Source of the DNA: Pseudomonas sp. PB101
GTDB taxonomy: Bacteria > Pseudomonadota > Gammaproteobacteria > Pseudomonadales > Pseudomonadaceae
NCBI RefSeq assembly: GCF_009764265.1
Contig: NZ_RWIR01000013.1
Span: 24,166 to 88,165, forward strand
Length of the DNA: 64,000 nucleotides
Direction: 5' to 3'
The notes beneath the pieces were generated by a model. It was not told the DNA's origin, ran no database searches, and saw only the letters and a list, made by a program, of their open reading frames with translations. Positions within the stretch are counted from its first letter, which is position 1, and each line of letters starts with the position of its first letter. Made by a program: the position numbers and the translations under genes. Below, piece after piece: positions 34,619-43,520 of this stretch.

Positions 34619-35893
34619 ATGAAAGATCGTCGTGTGGTTGTAACGGGCATGGGCCTGGTGTCGCCGTTGGGCAGCGGTGTCGAAGTGGTCTGGGAGCGCT
34701 TGCTGGCCGGGCGTTCCGGGCTGCGCAATCTGCCGGATGAGGTGGTTGCCGACCTGCCGGCCAAGGTAGGCGGTGCGGTGCCGACGCTGGCAGATGATCC
34801 GCTGGCGGGTTTCGATCCGGACCGGGCAACCCCGCCCAAGGAACAGAAGAAGATGGACCGCTTCATTCTGTTCGCCATGGAAGCCGCGCGTCAGGCACTG
34901 GAGCAAGCCGGCTGGCAAGCGCTGGACGCCAATGCCCAGGAGCGCACGGCGACCATCATCGGTTCCGGAGTGGGTGGTTTCGGCGCGATTGCCGACGCGG
35001 TGCGCACCACCGATAGCCGTGGGCCGAGACGTTTGTCGCCATTCACCATTCCTTCATTCCTGGTCAACCTCGCGGCCGGTCATGTGTCGATCCAGCATGG
35101 TTTCAAGGGGCCACTAGGCGCGCCGGTCACGGCATGCGCTGCCGGGGTTCAGGCGATTGGCGACGCGGCGCGGCTGATTCGTGCGGGTGAAGCGGATATC
35201 GCGGTGTGCGGCGGTGCGGAGGCGGCGATCGATCGGGTCAGCCTTGCCGGGTTCGCGGCTGCTCGTGCCCTGTCCAGCGGCTACAACGAAACACCCGAGC
35301 GCGCTTCACGACCTTTCGACAGCGGGCGGGATGGCTTTGTCATGGGGGAAGGGGCCGGGCTTCTGGTCATCGAGTCTCTGGACCATGCGCTGGCCCGGGG
35401 CGCCCAGCCGCTGGCGGAGCTGGTCGGCTACGGTACCAGCGCCGATGCCTATCACCTGACCGCCGGCCCCGAGGATGGCAGTGGGGCGCGGCGAGCGATG
35501 TCGTTGGCATTGGCACAGGCCGGTGTTTCTCCGGCTCAGGTCCAGCATTTAAATGCGCATGCCACCTCGACTCCGGTGGGTGATCTGGGTGAGTTGGCGG
35601 CGATCAAGGCGTTGTTCGGTGCGCAAAACGGCATTGCCGTGACATCGACCAAGTCGGCGACCGGGCATTTGCTCGGTGCAGCGGGCGGACTCGAAGCGAT
35701 CTTTACGCTGCTGGCGATTCGCGACCAGGTCGTGCCGGCGACCCTCAATTTCGAGAATCCGGACCCTGCCGCTGAAGGCGTGGACATCGTTCATGGTAGT
35801 GCGCGGCCGATGGCCATCGAATACGCGTTGTCCAACGGCTTCGGATTTGGCGGGGTCAATGCCAGCGTGTTGTTCAAGCGTTGGCAGGGTTAG
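34619..35893 (+). CDS. Beta-ketoacyl-ACP synthase II (FabF paralogue)
   Basis: A 424-residue condensing enzyme with all three catalytic residues: Cys173 in VTACAAGVQAIG, His in NAHATSTPVGD and His in KSATGHLLGAAGG. The N-terminal VVVTGMGLVSPLGSGV and C-terminal NGFGFGGVNASVLFKRW are typical KAS II signatures. It extends acyl-ACP by two carbons. This is not the main fabF of the acpP-fabF cluster but a paralogue paired with an SDR and a convergent TetR-type regulator; the product is unknown. A longer start at 34610 adds three residues; ATG 34619 is preferred. Confidence 0.9.
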   Translation: MKDRRVVVTGMGLVSPLGSGVEVVWERLLAGRSGLRNLPDEVVADLPAKVGGAVPTLADDPLAGFDPDRATPPKEQKKMDRFILFAMEAARQALEQAGWQALDANAQERTATIIGSGVGGFGAIADAVRTTDSRGPRRLSPFTIPSFLVNLAAGHVSIQHGFKGPLGAPVTACAAGVQAIGDAARLIRAGEADIAVCGGAEAAIDRVSLAGFAAARALSSGYNETPERASRPFDSGRDGFVMGEGAGLLVIESLDHALARGAQPLAELVGYGTSADAYHLTAGPEDGSGARRAMSLALAQAGVSPAQVQHLNAHATSTPVGDLGELAAIKALFGAQNGIAVTSTKSATGHLLGAAGGLEAIFTLLAIRDQVVPATLNFENPDPAAEGVDIVHGSARPMAIEYALSNGFGFGGVNASVLFKRWQG

Positions 35894-36450
35894 TCCTGGG
35901 CGGAGCGTTTGAGGTGTTCACGTGCGACGTCGAGAATCCGTTGGGCAAACTCGGCGTCTGCAACACTGCGCGATAACAGCAGGGCGCCGACCAGCGTGGA
36001 CATGATGACGATGCTGCGCTCGGCGCTGTGCTCGCCGTCAAGGGTGTGCCGGATCTGATCGAGTCGCGCCTGGAGCACGGCGTCGCTGGTTGGACTCGGT
36101 TGGCCACGCAGCCCCAGTTCCGAAGAGATGGTCAGCAACGGACAACCCTCGTGAGGTGAGGTTTGATGCCATTCGGACAGGTAGGTGTCGATGAATGCTT
36201 CGAGCGGGTGTTCCTCGGCGAAGATTTGCGCGCACAACTCATCGACTTGTACGCCAGCCTCTTGCAGGGCTTTTTCTACCAGTTCGTCCTTGGACTTGAA
36301 GTGCGAGTAAAAGCCACCGTGGGTCAAGCCAAGTGCTTTCATCAGGGGTTGCAGCCCGGTCGCGCCGATGCCGTCGCGTCGGAATCGCGCTGAAGCTTCC
36401 TTGATAATGCGTTGGTGGGTCTGGGCTTTATGGTCCTGCGAGTAACGCAT
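35890..36450 (-). CDS. TetR/AcrR-family transcriptional regulator
   Basis: A 186-residue repressor. The N-terminal HTH spans about residues 10-55: QRIIKEASARFRRDGIGATG, LQPLMKALGLTHGGFYSHFK and SKDELVEKAL, with the G-x-F/LY-x-HF pattern of TetR recognition helices. The C-terminal ligand domain resembles the group including FSEWH/EGCPLL-type regulators (here HEGCPLLTISSELG). It is convergent with the FabF-like gene, overlapping its stop by four bases, and may regulate it or a divergent target. ATG 36450 is chosen; the longer in-frame N-terminus is not TetR-like. Confidence 0.88.
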   Translation of the reverse strand: MRYSQDHKAQTHQRIIKEASARFRRDGIGATGLQPLMKALGLTHGGFYSHFKSKDELVEKALQEAGVQVDELCAQIFAEEHPLEAFIDTYLSEWHQTSPHEGCPLLTISSELGLRGQPSPTSDAVLQARLDQIRHTLDGEHSAERSIVIMSTLVGALLLSRSVADAEFAQRILDVAREHLKRSAQD

Positions 36451-36584
36451 CTGATATCTCCGCATCAATGCGGTCCATATTAACCAATGAAAATTGCATG
36501 GTGACTGTACTTCTACTTCTAAAAAGCATGCAGATGCTTCGATATGGGTACAAAGCGGCGTGATTTCGGGAGATTCCACGTAAA

Positions 36585-36614
36585 AATAAACCCCGCCGTT
36601 GCAGGCGGGGTTTT
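36585..36614. terminator. Bidirectional rho-independent terminator
   Basis: CCCCGCC and GGCGGGG pair around a six-base loop, with TTTT on the plus side and a T-rich tract (A-rich on the plus strand) on the minus side. It lies just beyond the stop of the DUF2897 gene. Confidence 0.85.
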
Positions 36615-36617
36615 CAT

Positions 36618-36785
36618 TCAGCGGTCCTGCGCTTCCTTGGCGTCCATTTCCGCATTGCGTTCGGCGACACGCTTACGTTGCTCTTCAGTCAGTTCGACCT
36701 TGTTGGCGGTGTCACGCAGCATCATCAGACCACCAACGATCGAGCCGATGGCAACGACCAGAATCAACCAGGCATACCAGGGCAT
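36618..36785 (-). CDS. DUF2897-type small membrane protein
   Basis: A 55-residue protein: a single transmembrane helix (AWLILVVAIGSIVGGLMML, residues about 5-23) followed by a charged helical tail (ELTEEQRKRVAERNAEMDA). It looks like the small Pseudomonas proteins annotated DUF2897; function is unknown. ATG 36785 has AAGGAG seven bases upstream, much better than the longer frame, and a strong terminator follows the stop. Confidence 0.8.
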   Translation of the reverse strand: MPWYAWLILVVAIGSIVGGLMMLRDTANKVELTEEQRKRVAERNAEMDAKEAQDR

Positions 36786-36922
36786 AGGACTCTCCTTGAG
36801 AAGCAGGCGGGCGAGGATTCGCCAACCGATCGTGCATAGCATTTCGAGTGATGGGGGATCATCGCAGTTCCATCGCTATCACCCCATTCTATGCCTGTTG
36901 TTCAAGGTTCACCCGAACGCAT

Positions 36923-38287
36923 TCAATGTCCGGTCAGCATCGCATCCGCCGGTGCGTCGGCGCGCAACTGCGCGGTGAGCATGAAGTAGACGAAACCCGC
37001 CGCCATGAAGCCCAGGAAGATAAGACCGATCAAGGTGTTGAACCAGGCCATTGCCACCAGGCACACCACCGCCAGCATCAATGCAATGAACGGCACCAGC
37101 GGGTAGCAGGGGGCGCGGAAGGTGCGCTCCAGGTTTGGCTCGGTTTTACGCAGTTTGAACAGGCTGAGCATGCTCATGATGTACATCACGATGGCGCCGA
37201 ACACGGCCATGGTGATCATCGCGGCGGTCAGCGTCATGCCGCCGAGGTTGATCAGGCCGTCGCTGTAGATGGCTGCGATGCCGATCACGCCGCCGGCGAT
37301 GATCGCCCGGTGCGGGGTTTGAAAGCGCGACAACCTGGCCAGGGATGCCGGCAGGTAACCGGCCCGGGCGAGGGCAAAGAACTGCCGCGAGTAGCCAAGG
37401 ATGATCCCGTGGAAGCTCGCCACCAGGCCGAACAGGCCGATCCACACCAGCATGTGCAGCCAGCCCGAGCTTTCGCCTACCACGGTTTTCATCGCCTGCG
37501 GCAGCGGGTCGTTGATGTTCGACAGGGTGCGCCAGTCGCCGACGCCACCGGCGAAGAACATCACGCCCATCGCCAGCAGCACCAGGGTCAGAATACCGCT
37601 GATGTAGGCCTTGGGAATCGTGCGTTTCGGGTCCTTGGCTTCTTCGGCGGCCATGGCCGCGCCTTCGATGGCGAGGAAGAACCAGATGGCAAATGGGATT
37701 GCCGCGAACATCCCGGCAATCGCCGGAGCACCGAACACGTCGGAGCCGGCCCAGCCATTGAGCGCGAAGTTGCTGAAGCTGAAGGCCGGAGCGACCACGC
37801 CCATGAACACCAGCAGTTCAGCGACCGCCAACACACAGACCACCAGTTCGAAGGTCGCCGCCAGTTTCACGCCAAGGATGTTGAGGCCCATGAACACGAT
37901 GTAGGCACCGACTGCCGCGTGTTTCGGGTCCAGGGCTGGAAACTGCACATTGAGGTAGGCGCCGATGGCCAGGGCAATCGCCGGTGGTGCGAAGACGAAT
38001 TCGATCAAGGTCGCCAGTCCGGCGATCAATCCACCTTTTTCGCCAAAGGCGCGACGGCTGTAGGCAAAGGGGCCGCCAGCGTGAGGAATGGCGGTGGTCA
38101 GCTCGGTGAAACTGAAGATGAAACAGGTGTACATGGTGGCGACCATGAACGAGGTCACCAGGAAGCCCAACGTCCCGGCCACGCCCCAGCCATAGCTCCA
38201 GCCAAAATACTCCCCGGAAATCACCAGCCCGACCGCAATGCCCCACAGATGCAATGTGCCCAGTGTGGGTTTTAGTTGTGTGTTCAT
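36923..38287 (-). CDS. Amino acid/polyamine-type permease, ethanolamine permease-like
   Basis: A 454-residue APC-superfamily transporter with about twelve helices. The N-terminus LWGIAVGLVISGEYFGWSYG and the FSFTELTTAIPHAGGPFAYSRRAFG segment match the ethanolamine permease (Eat/EutP) group. Substrate is inferred from that resemblance. In Pseudomonas this gene is usually beside eutB-eutC (ethanolamine ammonia-lyase), which are not seen in the window. ATG 38287 fits the family start; an upstream in-frame extension to 38347 lacks a ribosome-binding site. Confidence 0.85.
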   Translation of the reverse strand: MNTQLKPTLGTLHLWGIAVGLVISGEYFGWSYGWGVAGTLGFLVTSFMVATMYTCFIFSFTELTTAIPHAGGPFAYSRRAFGEKGGLIAGLATLIEFVFAPPAIALAIGAYLNVQFPALDPKHAAVGAYIVFMGLNILGVKLAATFELVVCVLAVAELLVFMGVVAPAFSFSNFALNGWAGSDVFGAPAIAGMFAAIPFAIWFFLAIEGAAMAAEEAKDPKRTIPKAYISGILTLVLLAMGVMFFAGGVGDWRTLSNINDPLPQAMKTVVGESSGWLHMLVWIGLFGLVASFHGIILGYSRQFFALARAGYLPASLARLSRFQTPHRAIIAGGVIGIAAIYSDGLINLGGMTLTAAMITMAVFGAIVMYIMSMLSLFKLRKTEPNLERTFRAPCYPLVPFIALMLAVVCLVAMAWFNTLIGLIFLGFMAAGFVYFMLTAQLRADAPADAMLTGH

Positions 38288-38490
38288 GTGATTGCTCCCT
38301 GAGTGGTTTGGAAAGCTCAGGGGAGGGCTTTGCAGCGGACGTGCCATTTTGCGGTGGTACGTCGTAATAGCGGGAAAGCTGTCGTATCGGGGATGTTCGC
38401 TACTGAATGCGCGAACTTTGTGCGTCAGTCAGGGGCGCCGTTGCGGCCAGTGCCGCTTTCGCGAGCGAGCCCGCATGCCCGCTACCCGAC

Positions 38491-38508
38491 ACCGGTCCGG
38501 GGACCGGT
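38491..38508. repeat. Short perfect hairpin downstream of rmlD
   Basis: ACCGGTC and GACCGGT pair around CGGG, seven bases beyond the rmlD stop. It lacks a T-run on the minus strand and may still act as a weak terminator or mRNA 3' end. Confidence 0.4.
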
Positions 38509-38514
38509 TGATGC

Positions 38515-39384
38515 TCAGGGTTGTTCAGTCAGGCATTCGCGCAGCGCCGTTTGCCAGTCGGGCTGGCTGACGCCCCAGTCGCGCTGCAGGCGACTGCAAT
38601 CGAGGCGCGAGTTGAGCGGCCGGGCGGCGGGTGTGGGGTAATCGCTGGACGGGATCGCAATCAGCGTGGCGCAGGGCTTGCCCTGTTGTCGCAGCGCTTC
38701 GCCGATCGCCTGGGCGAAACCAAACCAGGAGGTCTCGCCTTGAGCGCTCAGGTGATAAGTGCCCCAGTCAGCCACTTCGTTCGCCTGCCAGCGTTCAATC
38801 AGGGCAAGGGTGCTGTTGGCGATGGTGCCGGCCCAGGTCGGCGCTCCGATTTGATCGGCGACGACACGCAACTCCGGTTTCTCTTGCAGCAGACGTTGCA
38901 TCGTCAGCAGAAAGTTACGCCCATGGGTTGAATAGACCCAGCTGGTACGCAGGATCAGGTGTTTGCCTTGCACGTCCCGGATGGCCTGCTCACCGGCCAG
39001 TTTGCTCTTGCCGTACACCCCGAGCGGATTGGGTGTGTCGTCCTCGGTGTAAGGCCCGGCTTTCATCCCGTCGAACACATAGTCCGTGGAGTAATGGATC
39101 AACGGAATGTCGAGCGCCAACGCTTCTTCGGCAAGGACGCCGGGAGCTACGGCGTTGATGGCGAAGGCTGCTTGCGGCTCGCTTTCTGCCAGGTCAACCG
39201 CCGTATGGGCCGCGGCGTTGATGATCAGGTCAGGCCGGATGTTCTGCACCTGACGGCGAACCTGATCGGGCTGCGCGAGATCGAGCTGATCGCGACCCAA
39301 TACGATCAGTTCGCCGACAGCCCGCAGTCGCCGCTGCAATTCATGTGAAACCTGACCGTGCCGGCCATTGATGAGTACTTTCAC
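38515..39384 (-). CDS. rmlD: dTDP-4-dehydrorhamnose reductase
   Basis: A 289-residue SDR catalysing the last, NADPH-dependent step to dTDP-L-rhamnose. The N-terminal MKVLINGRHGQVSHEL carries the cofactor loop, YSTDYVFDG the active-site Thr/Asp region and YGKSKLAGE the Tyr/Lys pair. LRTSWVYSTHGRNFL is also typical. It is third in an rmlB-rmlA-rmlD operon and is separated from rmlA by only 46 bases. It is clearly closer to true RmlD than the RmlD-like protein in the O-antigen locus. Confidence 0.93.
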   Translation of the reverse strand: MKVLINGRHGQVSHELQRRLRAVGELIVLGRDQLDLAQPDQVRRQVQNIRPDLIINAAAHTAVDLAESEPQAAFAINAVAPGVLAEEALALDIPLIHYSTDYVFDGMKAGPYTEDDTPNPLGVYGKSKLAGEQAIRDVQGKHLILRTSWVYSTHGRNFLLTMQRLLQEKPELRVVADQIGAPTWAGTIANSTLALIERWQANEVADWGTYHLSAQGETSWFGFAQAIGEALRQQGKPCATLIAIPSSDYPTPAARPLNSRLDCSRLQRDWGVSQPDWQTALRECLTEQP

Positions 39385-39430
39385 TGGAACAGTCCGGTCT
39401 TGATACAGGGCGAAGCGGGATCACAGCATT

Positions 39431-40306
39431 TCATTGCTCTTCCCCGGCCAGTTTGGCGAGGTACTGGCCATACCCGGTCTTGCCGAAGTAACGGGCGCGC
39501 TCGAGCAGCTGTTCGCGGTCGATCCAGCCATTTTCATAGGCGATCTCTTCGAGACAGGCGACTTTGAGCCCTTGGCGGTGTTCGATGGTTTGCACGTATT
39601 GAGAGGCTTCGAGCAAGCTGTCGTGGGTGCCGGTGTCGAGCCAGGCGAAACCGCGACCAAATCGCTCGACCTGCAGGTCGCCACGCTGCAGATAGGCATT
39701 GTTGACGTCCGTGATTTCCAGCTCGCCGCGAGGCGAAGGTTTCACCGCCTTGGCGATCTCGATCACATCGTTGTCGTAGAAATACAGGCCGGTGACGGCA
39801 TAGCTGGATTTCGGTTTTTTCGGTTTCTCTTCGATGGACAGCGCACGGCCGTCGCTGTCGAAATCGATCACGCCGAAGCGCTCGGGGTCCTTGACCCAGT
39901 AACCGAACACGGTGGCGCCGGAGGAGCGTTTTGCCGCGCTCTGCAGTTGCTCGCCAAAGTGCTGACCGTGGAAGATGTTGTCGCCCAGGATCAGGCACAC
40001 GGGGTCATCGCCGATGAACGCTTCGCCAATCAGGAAAGCCTGGGCCAGACCGTCCGGTGAAGGCTGTTCGGCAAAACTGAAGTTCACCCCGAACTGGCTG
40101 CCGTCACCCAGCAGATTGCGATACTGCGGCAGGTCCTGCGGGGTGGAAATCAGCAGGATATCCTTGATGCCGGCCAGCATCAGCACCGAGATCGGATAGT
40201 AGATCATGGGCTTGTCGTAGACCGGCAACAGCTGTTTCGACACGCCGAGCGTAATCGGGTGCAGGCGCGTGCCCGAGCCACCCGCCAAAACGATACCTTT
40301 CATCAT
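39431..40306 (-). CDS. rmlA: Glucose-1-phosphate thymidylyltransferase
   Basis: A 291-residue nucleotidyltransferase making dTDP-glucose from dTTP and Glc-1-P. The nucleotide-binding motif is [13 protein letters not shown] at residues 7-19, followed by [20 protein letters not shown], the Mg-binding [28 protein letters not shown] and [14 protein letters not shown]. It overlaps the stop of rmlB by four bases, indicating coupling. The start is MMKG, with either Met possible. Confidence 0.95.
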   Translation of the reverse strand: MMKGIVLAGGSGTRLHPITLGVSKQLLPVYDKPMIYYPISVLMLAGIKDILLISTPQDLPQYRNLLGDGSQFGVNFSFAEQPSPDGLAQAFLIGEAFIGDDPVCLILGDNIFHGQHFGEQLQSAAKRSSGATVFGYWVKDPERFGVIDFDSDGRALSIEEKPKKPKSSYAVTGLYFYDNDVIEIAKAVKPSPRGELEITDVNNAYLQRGDLQVERFGRGFAWLDTGTHDSLLEASQYVQTIEHRQGLKVACLEEIAYENGWIDREQLLERARYFGKTGYGQYLAKLAGEEQ

Positions 40307-41385
40307 GCGAGCAGCTCCTTGGGGTTGATGGCGCCAAGGCGTTCACCTTGATAGCTGCCGTCCTGGACTCGGCGGCACCACTCCATGTTGTCCAGGTACC
40401 ACTGGACGGTCTTGCGCAGGCCTGTTTCAAAAGTCTCTTCAGGTACCCAGCCCAGTTCGCGTTCAATCTTGCCGGCGTCGATTGCGTAGCGCAGGTCATG
40501 GCCGGGACGGTCCTGGACGAATGTGATCAGGTCGGTGTAATGCGCAACGCCTTGCGGCTTGTGCGGTGCCAGTTCTTCAAGCAGGGCGCAGATGCCGCGC
40601 ACCACGTCGATGTTCTTTTGTTCGTTGTGCCCGCCGATGTTGTAGGTCTCGCCGACGGTGCCGGTGGTCACTACCTTGAGCAGCGCCCGGGCGTGATCCT
40701 CGACGAACAGCCAGTCGCGCACTTGCAGGCCGTTGCCATACACCGGCAGGGGCTTGCCGGCCAGGGCATTGAGGATGACCAGCGGAATCAGTTTCTCGGG
40801 GAAGTGGAACGGCCCGTAATTGTTCGAGCAATTGGTCAGCAGCACCGGCAGGCCATAGGTTCGTTGCCAGGCGCGGACCAAATGGTCGGACGCTGCCTTG
40901 CTGGCGGAGTAGGGCGAGCTCGGCGCGTAGGGCGTCGTTTCCGTAAACAGATCGTCGACACCGTGCAGGTCGCCGTAGACCTCGTCGGTGGAAATGTGAT
41001 GAAAGCGGAAGGCGCTTCTCTCGGGTTCCGCCAGGGTTTGCCAATAGCCGCGGGCGGCTTCGAGCAGGCTGTAGGTGCCGACGATGTTGGTCTGGATGAA
41101 TTCCGATGGCCCGTCGATGGAGCGATCGACGTGGGACTCCGCTGCCAGGTGCATGATCGCGTGCGGCTGGAAACGCGCCAGCACGGCGCTGACGGTCGCC
41201 TGGTCAACGATATCGGCCTGAACGAACTCGTAGCGAGTGTCGGTGGCGATGCTGGTCAGCGATTCGAGATTGCCGGCATACGTCAGTTTGTCCAGGTTGA
41301 GCACTTCATGCCCGGTGTGTTGGATCAGCTCGCGAACAAGGGCCGAGCCTATGAAACCGGCTCCGCCGGTAATAAGGATACGCAC
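40303..41385 (-). CDS. rmlB: dTDP-glucose 4,6-dehydratase
   Basis: A 360-residue extended SDR. The NAD motif is [16 protein letters not shown] at the N-terminus; [11 protein letters not shown] holds the catalytic Thr-Asp-Glu triad, and [12 protein letters not shown] the Tyr/Lys pair; [18 protein letters not shown] and [13 protein letters not shown] are conserved. It produces dTDP-4-keto-6-deoxyglucose. The GTG at 41385 begins directly at [11 protein letters not shown], so longer in-frame starts up to 41538 are rejected. The 3,5-epimerase rmlC that completes the pathway is not in this window. Confidence 0.93.
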   Translation of the reverse strand: MRILITGGAGFIGSALVRELIQHTGHEVLNLDKLTYAGNLESLTSIATDTRYEFVQADIVDQATVSAVLARFQPHAIMHLAAESHVDRSIDGPSEFIQTNIVGTYSLLEAARGYWQTLAEPERSAFRFHHISTDEVYGDLHGVDDLFTETTPYAPSSPYSASKAASDHLVRAWQRTYGLPVLLTNCSNNYGPFHFPEKLIPLVILNALAGKPLPVYGNGLQVRDWLFVEDHARALLKVVTTGTVGETYNIGGHNEQKNIDVVRGICALLEELAPHKPQGVAHYTDLITFVQDRPGHDLRYAIDAGKIERELGWVPEETFETGLRKTVQWYLDNMEWCRRVQDGSYQGERLGAINPKELLA

Positions 41386-41717
41386 GTTGGGCCAGCCTTT
41401 TTCAGTAATGCGAATGGCGGTAGCTTGCAGGCGCGAGCGGGGAGGTGCAAGAGTTCCTGACCCCCATAGGGTTGCGTCGCGCCGATCAGGCTCGATTATC
41501 CATGAGTTGCAGCTGTCACTCACTACTCTCGCGCACAATTTAGCCCGTTACGTACGTCACACCCGGCTTTTTCCGTGCCGCACGCCGTAACCCCCGCGTA
41601 AACCCACTCTTTACGCTTTCTTTATGCCCCGCGCGCGCCCTCGGTCTCGTTCCTTTACAGCCTCCTTCCCGACAATGGATCTACACGCGGCAATACGCCG
41701 TTACAAGGAGAACTTCC
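41386..41717. other. 332-base divergent intergenic region between rmlB and kdpF
   Basis: No gene is supported. It contains the putative KdpE operator (41606-41632) and presumably the divergent rml promoter. An open frame through it on the plus strand merely extends kdpA upstream in a frame different from kdpF. Confidence 0.65.
41606..41632 (+). promoter_or_regulatory. Putative KdpE operator upstream of kdpFABC
   Basis: The stretch reads TTTACGCTTTCTTTATGCCCC, two TTTA-pyrimidine-purine-C half-sites in tandem ending in CCCCGC. From memory, it strongly resembles the KdpE site of the E. coli kdp promoter, TTTATACTTTTTTTACACCCC. A TTTACA at 41654 could be the -35 of the promoter just downstream; the -10 is unclear. 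The start of kdpF is 86 bases further on. Confidence 0.6.
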
Positions 41718-41807
41718 ATGAGCGTTCTGGATGGGGTGTCACTGCTGTTGGCAGTGGGGCTGTTCATTTATCTGTTGGTTGCGCTGTTGCGCGCGGACCG
41801 GAACTAG
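41718..41807 (+). CDS. kdpF: KdpF, small subunit of the Kdp K+-ATPase
   Basis: A 29-residue single-helix peptide starting MSVLDGVSLLLAVGLFIYLL and ending RADRN. Sequence and length fit KdpF, which stabilises the KdpABC complex in the membrane. ATG 41718 is preceded by AAGGAGAA at a good distance, and the stop lies eight bases before the kdpA start. The gene is below usual length cut-offs and is easily missed. Confidence 0.92.
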   Translation: MSVLDGVSLLLAVGLFIYLLVALLRADRN

Positions 41808-41815
41808 GAGCGGCC

Positions 41816-43510
41816 ATGTACAGTTATGACTATTGGCTGATCCTCGCGTTCTTCGCGGTGGTATTGGTCCCGGCGCCGTTTCTCGGACGTTTCTACTACA
41901 AGGTGATGGAAGGGCAGCGCACCTGGCTGACGCCGGTTCTCGGCCCGGTCGAACGCGGTTGCTATCGTCTGGCCGGTGTCGATCCGCAGGCCGAACAGAG
42001 CTGGCAGAAGTACACGCTGGCCTTGCTCGCCTTCAACCTCGCGGGTTTCCTGCTGCTGTTCGCGATCCTGTTGTTCCAGGACCACTTGCCGCTGAACCCG
42101 CAAAACCTGCCGGGCCAGGAGTGGACGCTGGCGTTCAACACCGCCGTCAGTTTCATGACCAACACCAACTGGCAGGCCTACAGCGGCGAAGCGTCGCTGA
42201 GCTACCTGAGCCAGATGGTCGGCCTCACCGTTCAGAACTTCGTCAGCGCCGCCACCGGCCTGGCGGTACTGGTTGCGCTGTGCCGTGGCATTGGGCGCAA
42301 ATCCAGCGCATCGCTTGGCAACTTCTGGGTCGACATGACCCGCGCCACCCTCTACGGCCTGCTGCCGCTGTGCCTGCTGCTGGCGCTGTACCTGGTCTGG
42401 CAGGGCGTGCCGCAGACCTTCGCGCAGTACGTGAATGCGGTGACGATGCAGGGCGTAGATCAAGTGATCCCGCTCGGCCCGGCGGCCAGCCAGATTGCGA
42501 TCAAGCAACTGGGCACCAACGGCGGTGGTTTCTTCGGCGTGAACTCGGCGCATCCGTTCGAGAACCCGACGGCGTGGAGCAACCTGTTCGAAGTGACCTC
42601 GATCATTCTGATCCCCGTCGCGCTGGTCTTCACCTTCGGCCATTACGTGAAGGACTTGCGTCAGAGCCGCGCGATCATTGCCTGCATGCTGGCATTGTTC
42701 CTGATCGGCGGTGCGACTTCGTTGTGGGCCGAGTACCAGCCGAACCCTTCGTTGAACAATGCCGCTGTCGAACAGACCGCGCCGCTAGAAGGCAAGGAAG
42801 CGCGCTTCGGCACCACCGCCACCGTACTGTGGTCGGTGACCACCACGGCCGCGTCCAACGGCTCGGTCAACGGTATGCACGACAGCCTCAACCCGCTGAG
42901 CGGCATGGTGGCGCTGGTCAACATGATGGTCGGCGAAGTGATCTTCGGGGGTGTCGGCGCCGGGCTCTACGGCATGTTGCTCAACGTGCTGATCGCGGTG
43001 TTCCTCGCTGGCCTGATGATTGGGCGCACACCGGAATACCTCGGCAAGAAACTGCAAGCCAAAGAAGTGCAATTGCTGGTCGTGACCCTGATGGTCATGC
43101 CGATCGGCGTGCTGGTGCTCGGCGCGATTGCCGCCAGCCTGCCTGGCCCGGTGGCCGCCGTCAGCAACCCGGGGCCCCATGGTTTCAGTCAGTTGCTCTA
43201 TGCCTACACCTCGGCCAGTGCCAACAACGGCTCCGCGTTCGGTGGCTTCGGTGCCAACACCCCGTTCCACAACCTGATGCTGGGCCTGGGCATGTTGATC
43301 GGTCGTTTCGGCTACATCCTCCCGGTCCTGGCATTGGCCGGTAGCCTGGCGATGAAGAAAGCCGCACCGATTGGCCAGAACAGTTTCCCGACCCACGGCC
43401 CGCTGTTCGTGACCCTGTTGACCGTGACCATTCTGCTGGTGGGCGGCCTGACCTTCCTGCCGACCCTGGCGCTGGGCCCTATCGCTGAACATCTGAGCAT
43501 GGGCTTCTAA
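41816..43510 (+). CDS. kdpA: Potassium-transporting ATPase subunit A
   Basis: A 564-residue membrane subunit that binds and conducts K+ through four selectivity-filter-like loops, visible as [42 protein letters not shown] and [14 protein letters not shown]. About ten transmembrane helices are present. The family start [18 protein letters not shown] is at ATG 41816, after GGAG; an open extension to 41624 overlaps kdpF and is rejected. It follows kdpF and precedes kdpB by about ten bases. Confidence 0.97.
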   Translation: MYSYDYWLILAFFAVVLVPAPFLGRFYYKVMEGQRTWLTPVLGPVERGCYRLAGVDPQAEQSWQKYTLALLAFNLAGFLLLFAILLFQDHLPLNPQNLPGQEWTLAFNTAVSFMTNTNWQAYSGEASLSYLSQMVGLTVQNFVSAATGLAVLVALCRGIGRKSSASLGNFWVDMTRATLYGLLPLCLLLALYLVWQGVPQTFAQYVNAVTMQGVDQVIPLGPAASQIAIKQLGTNGGGFFGVNSAHPFENPTAWSNLFEVTSIILIPVALVFTFGHYVKDLRQSRAIIACMLALFLIGGATSLWAEYQPNPSLNNAAVEQTAPLEGKEARFGTTATVLWSVTTTAASNGSVNGMHDSLNPLSGMVALVNMMVGEVIFGGVGAGLYGMLLNVLIAVFLAGLMIGRTPEYLGKKLQAKEVQLLVVTLMVMPIGVLVLGAIAASLPGPVAAVSNPGPHGFSQLLYAYTSASANNGSAFGGFGANTPFHNLMLGLGMLIGRFGYILPVLALAGSLAMKKAAPIGQNSFPTHGPLFVTLLTVTILLVGGLTFLPTLALGPIAEHLSMGF

Positions 43511-43520
43511 GGAGCTGATG

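Noticed and set aside
36848..38275. 475-codon plus-strand frame opposite the ethanolamine-type permease
   Set aside because: His/Gln/Arg-rich translation without domains, antisense to a clear twelve-helix transporter.
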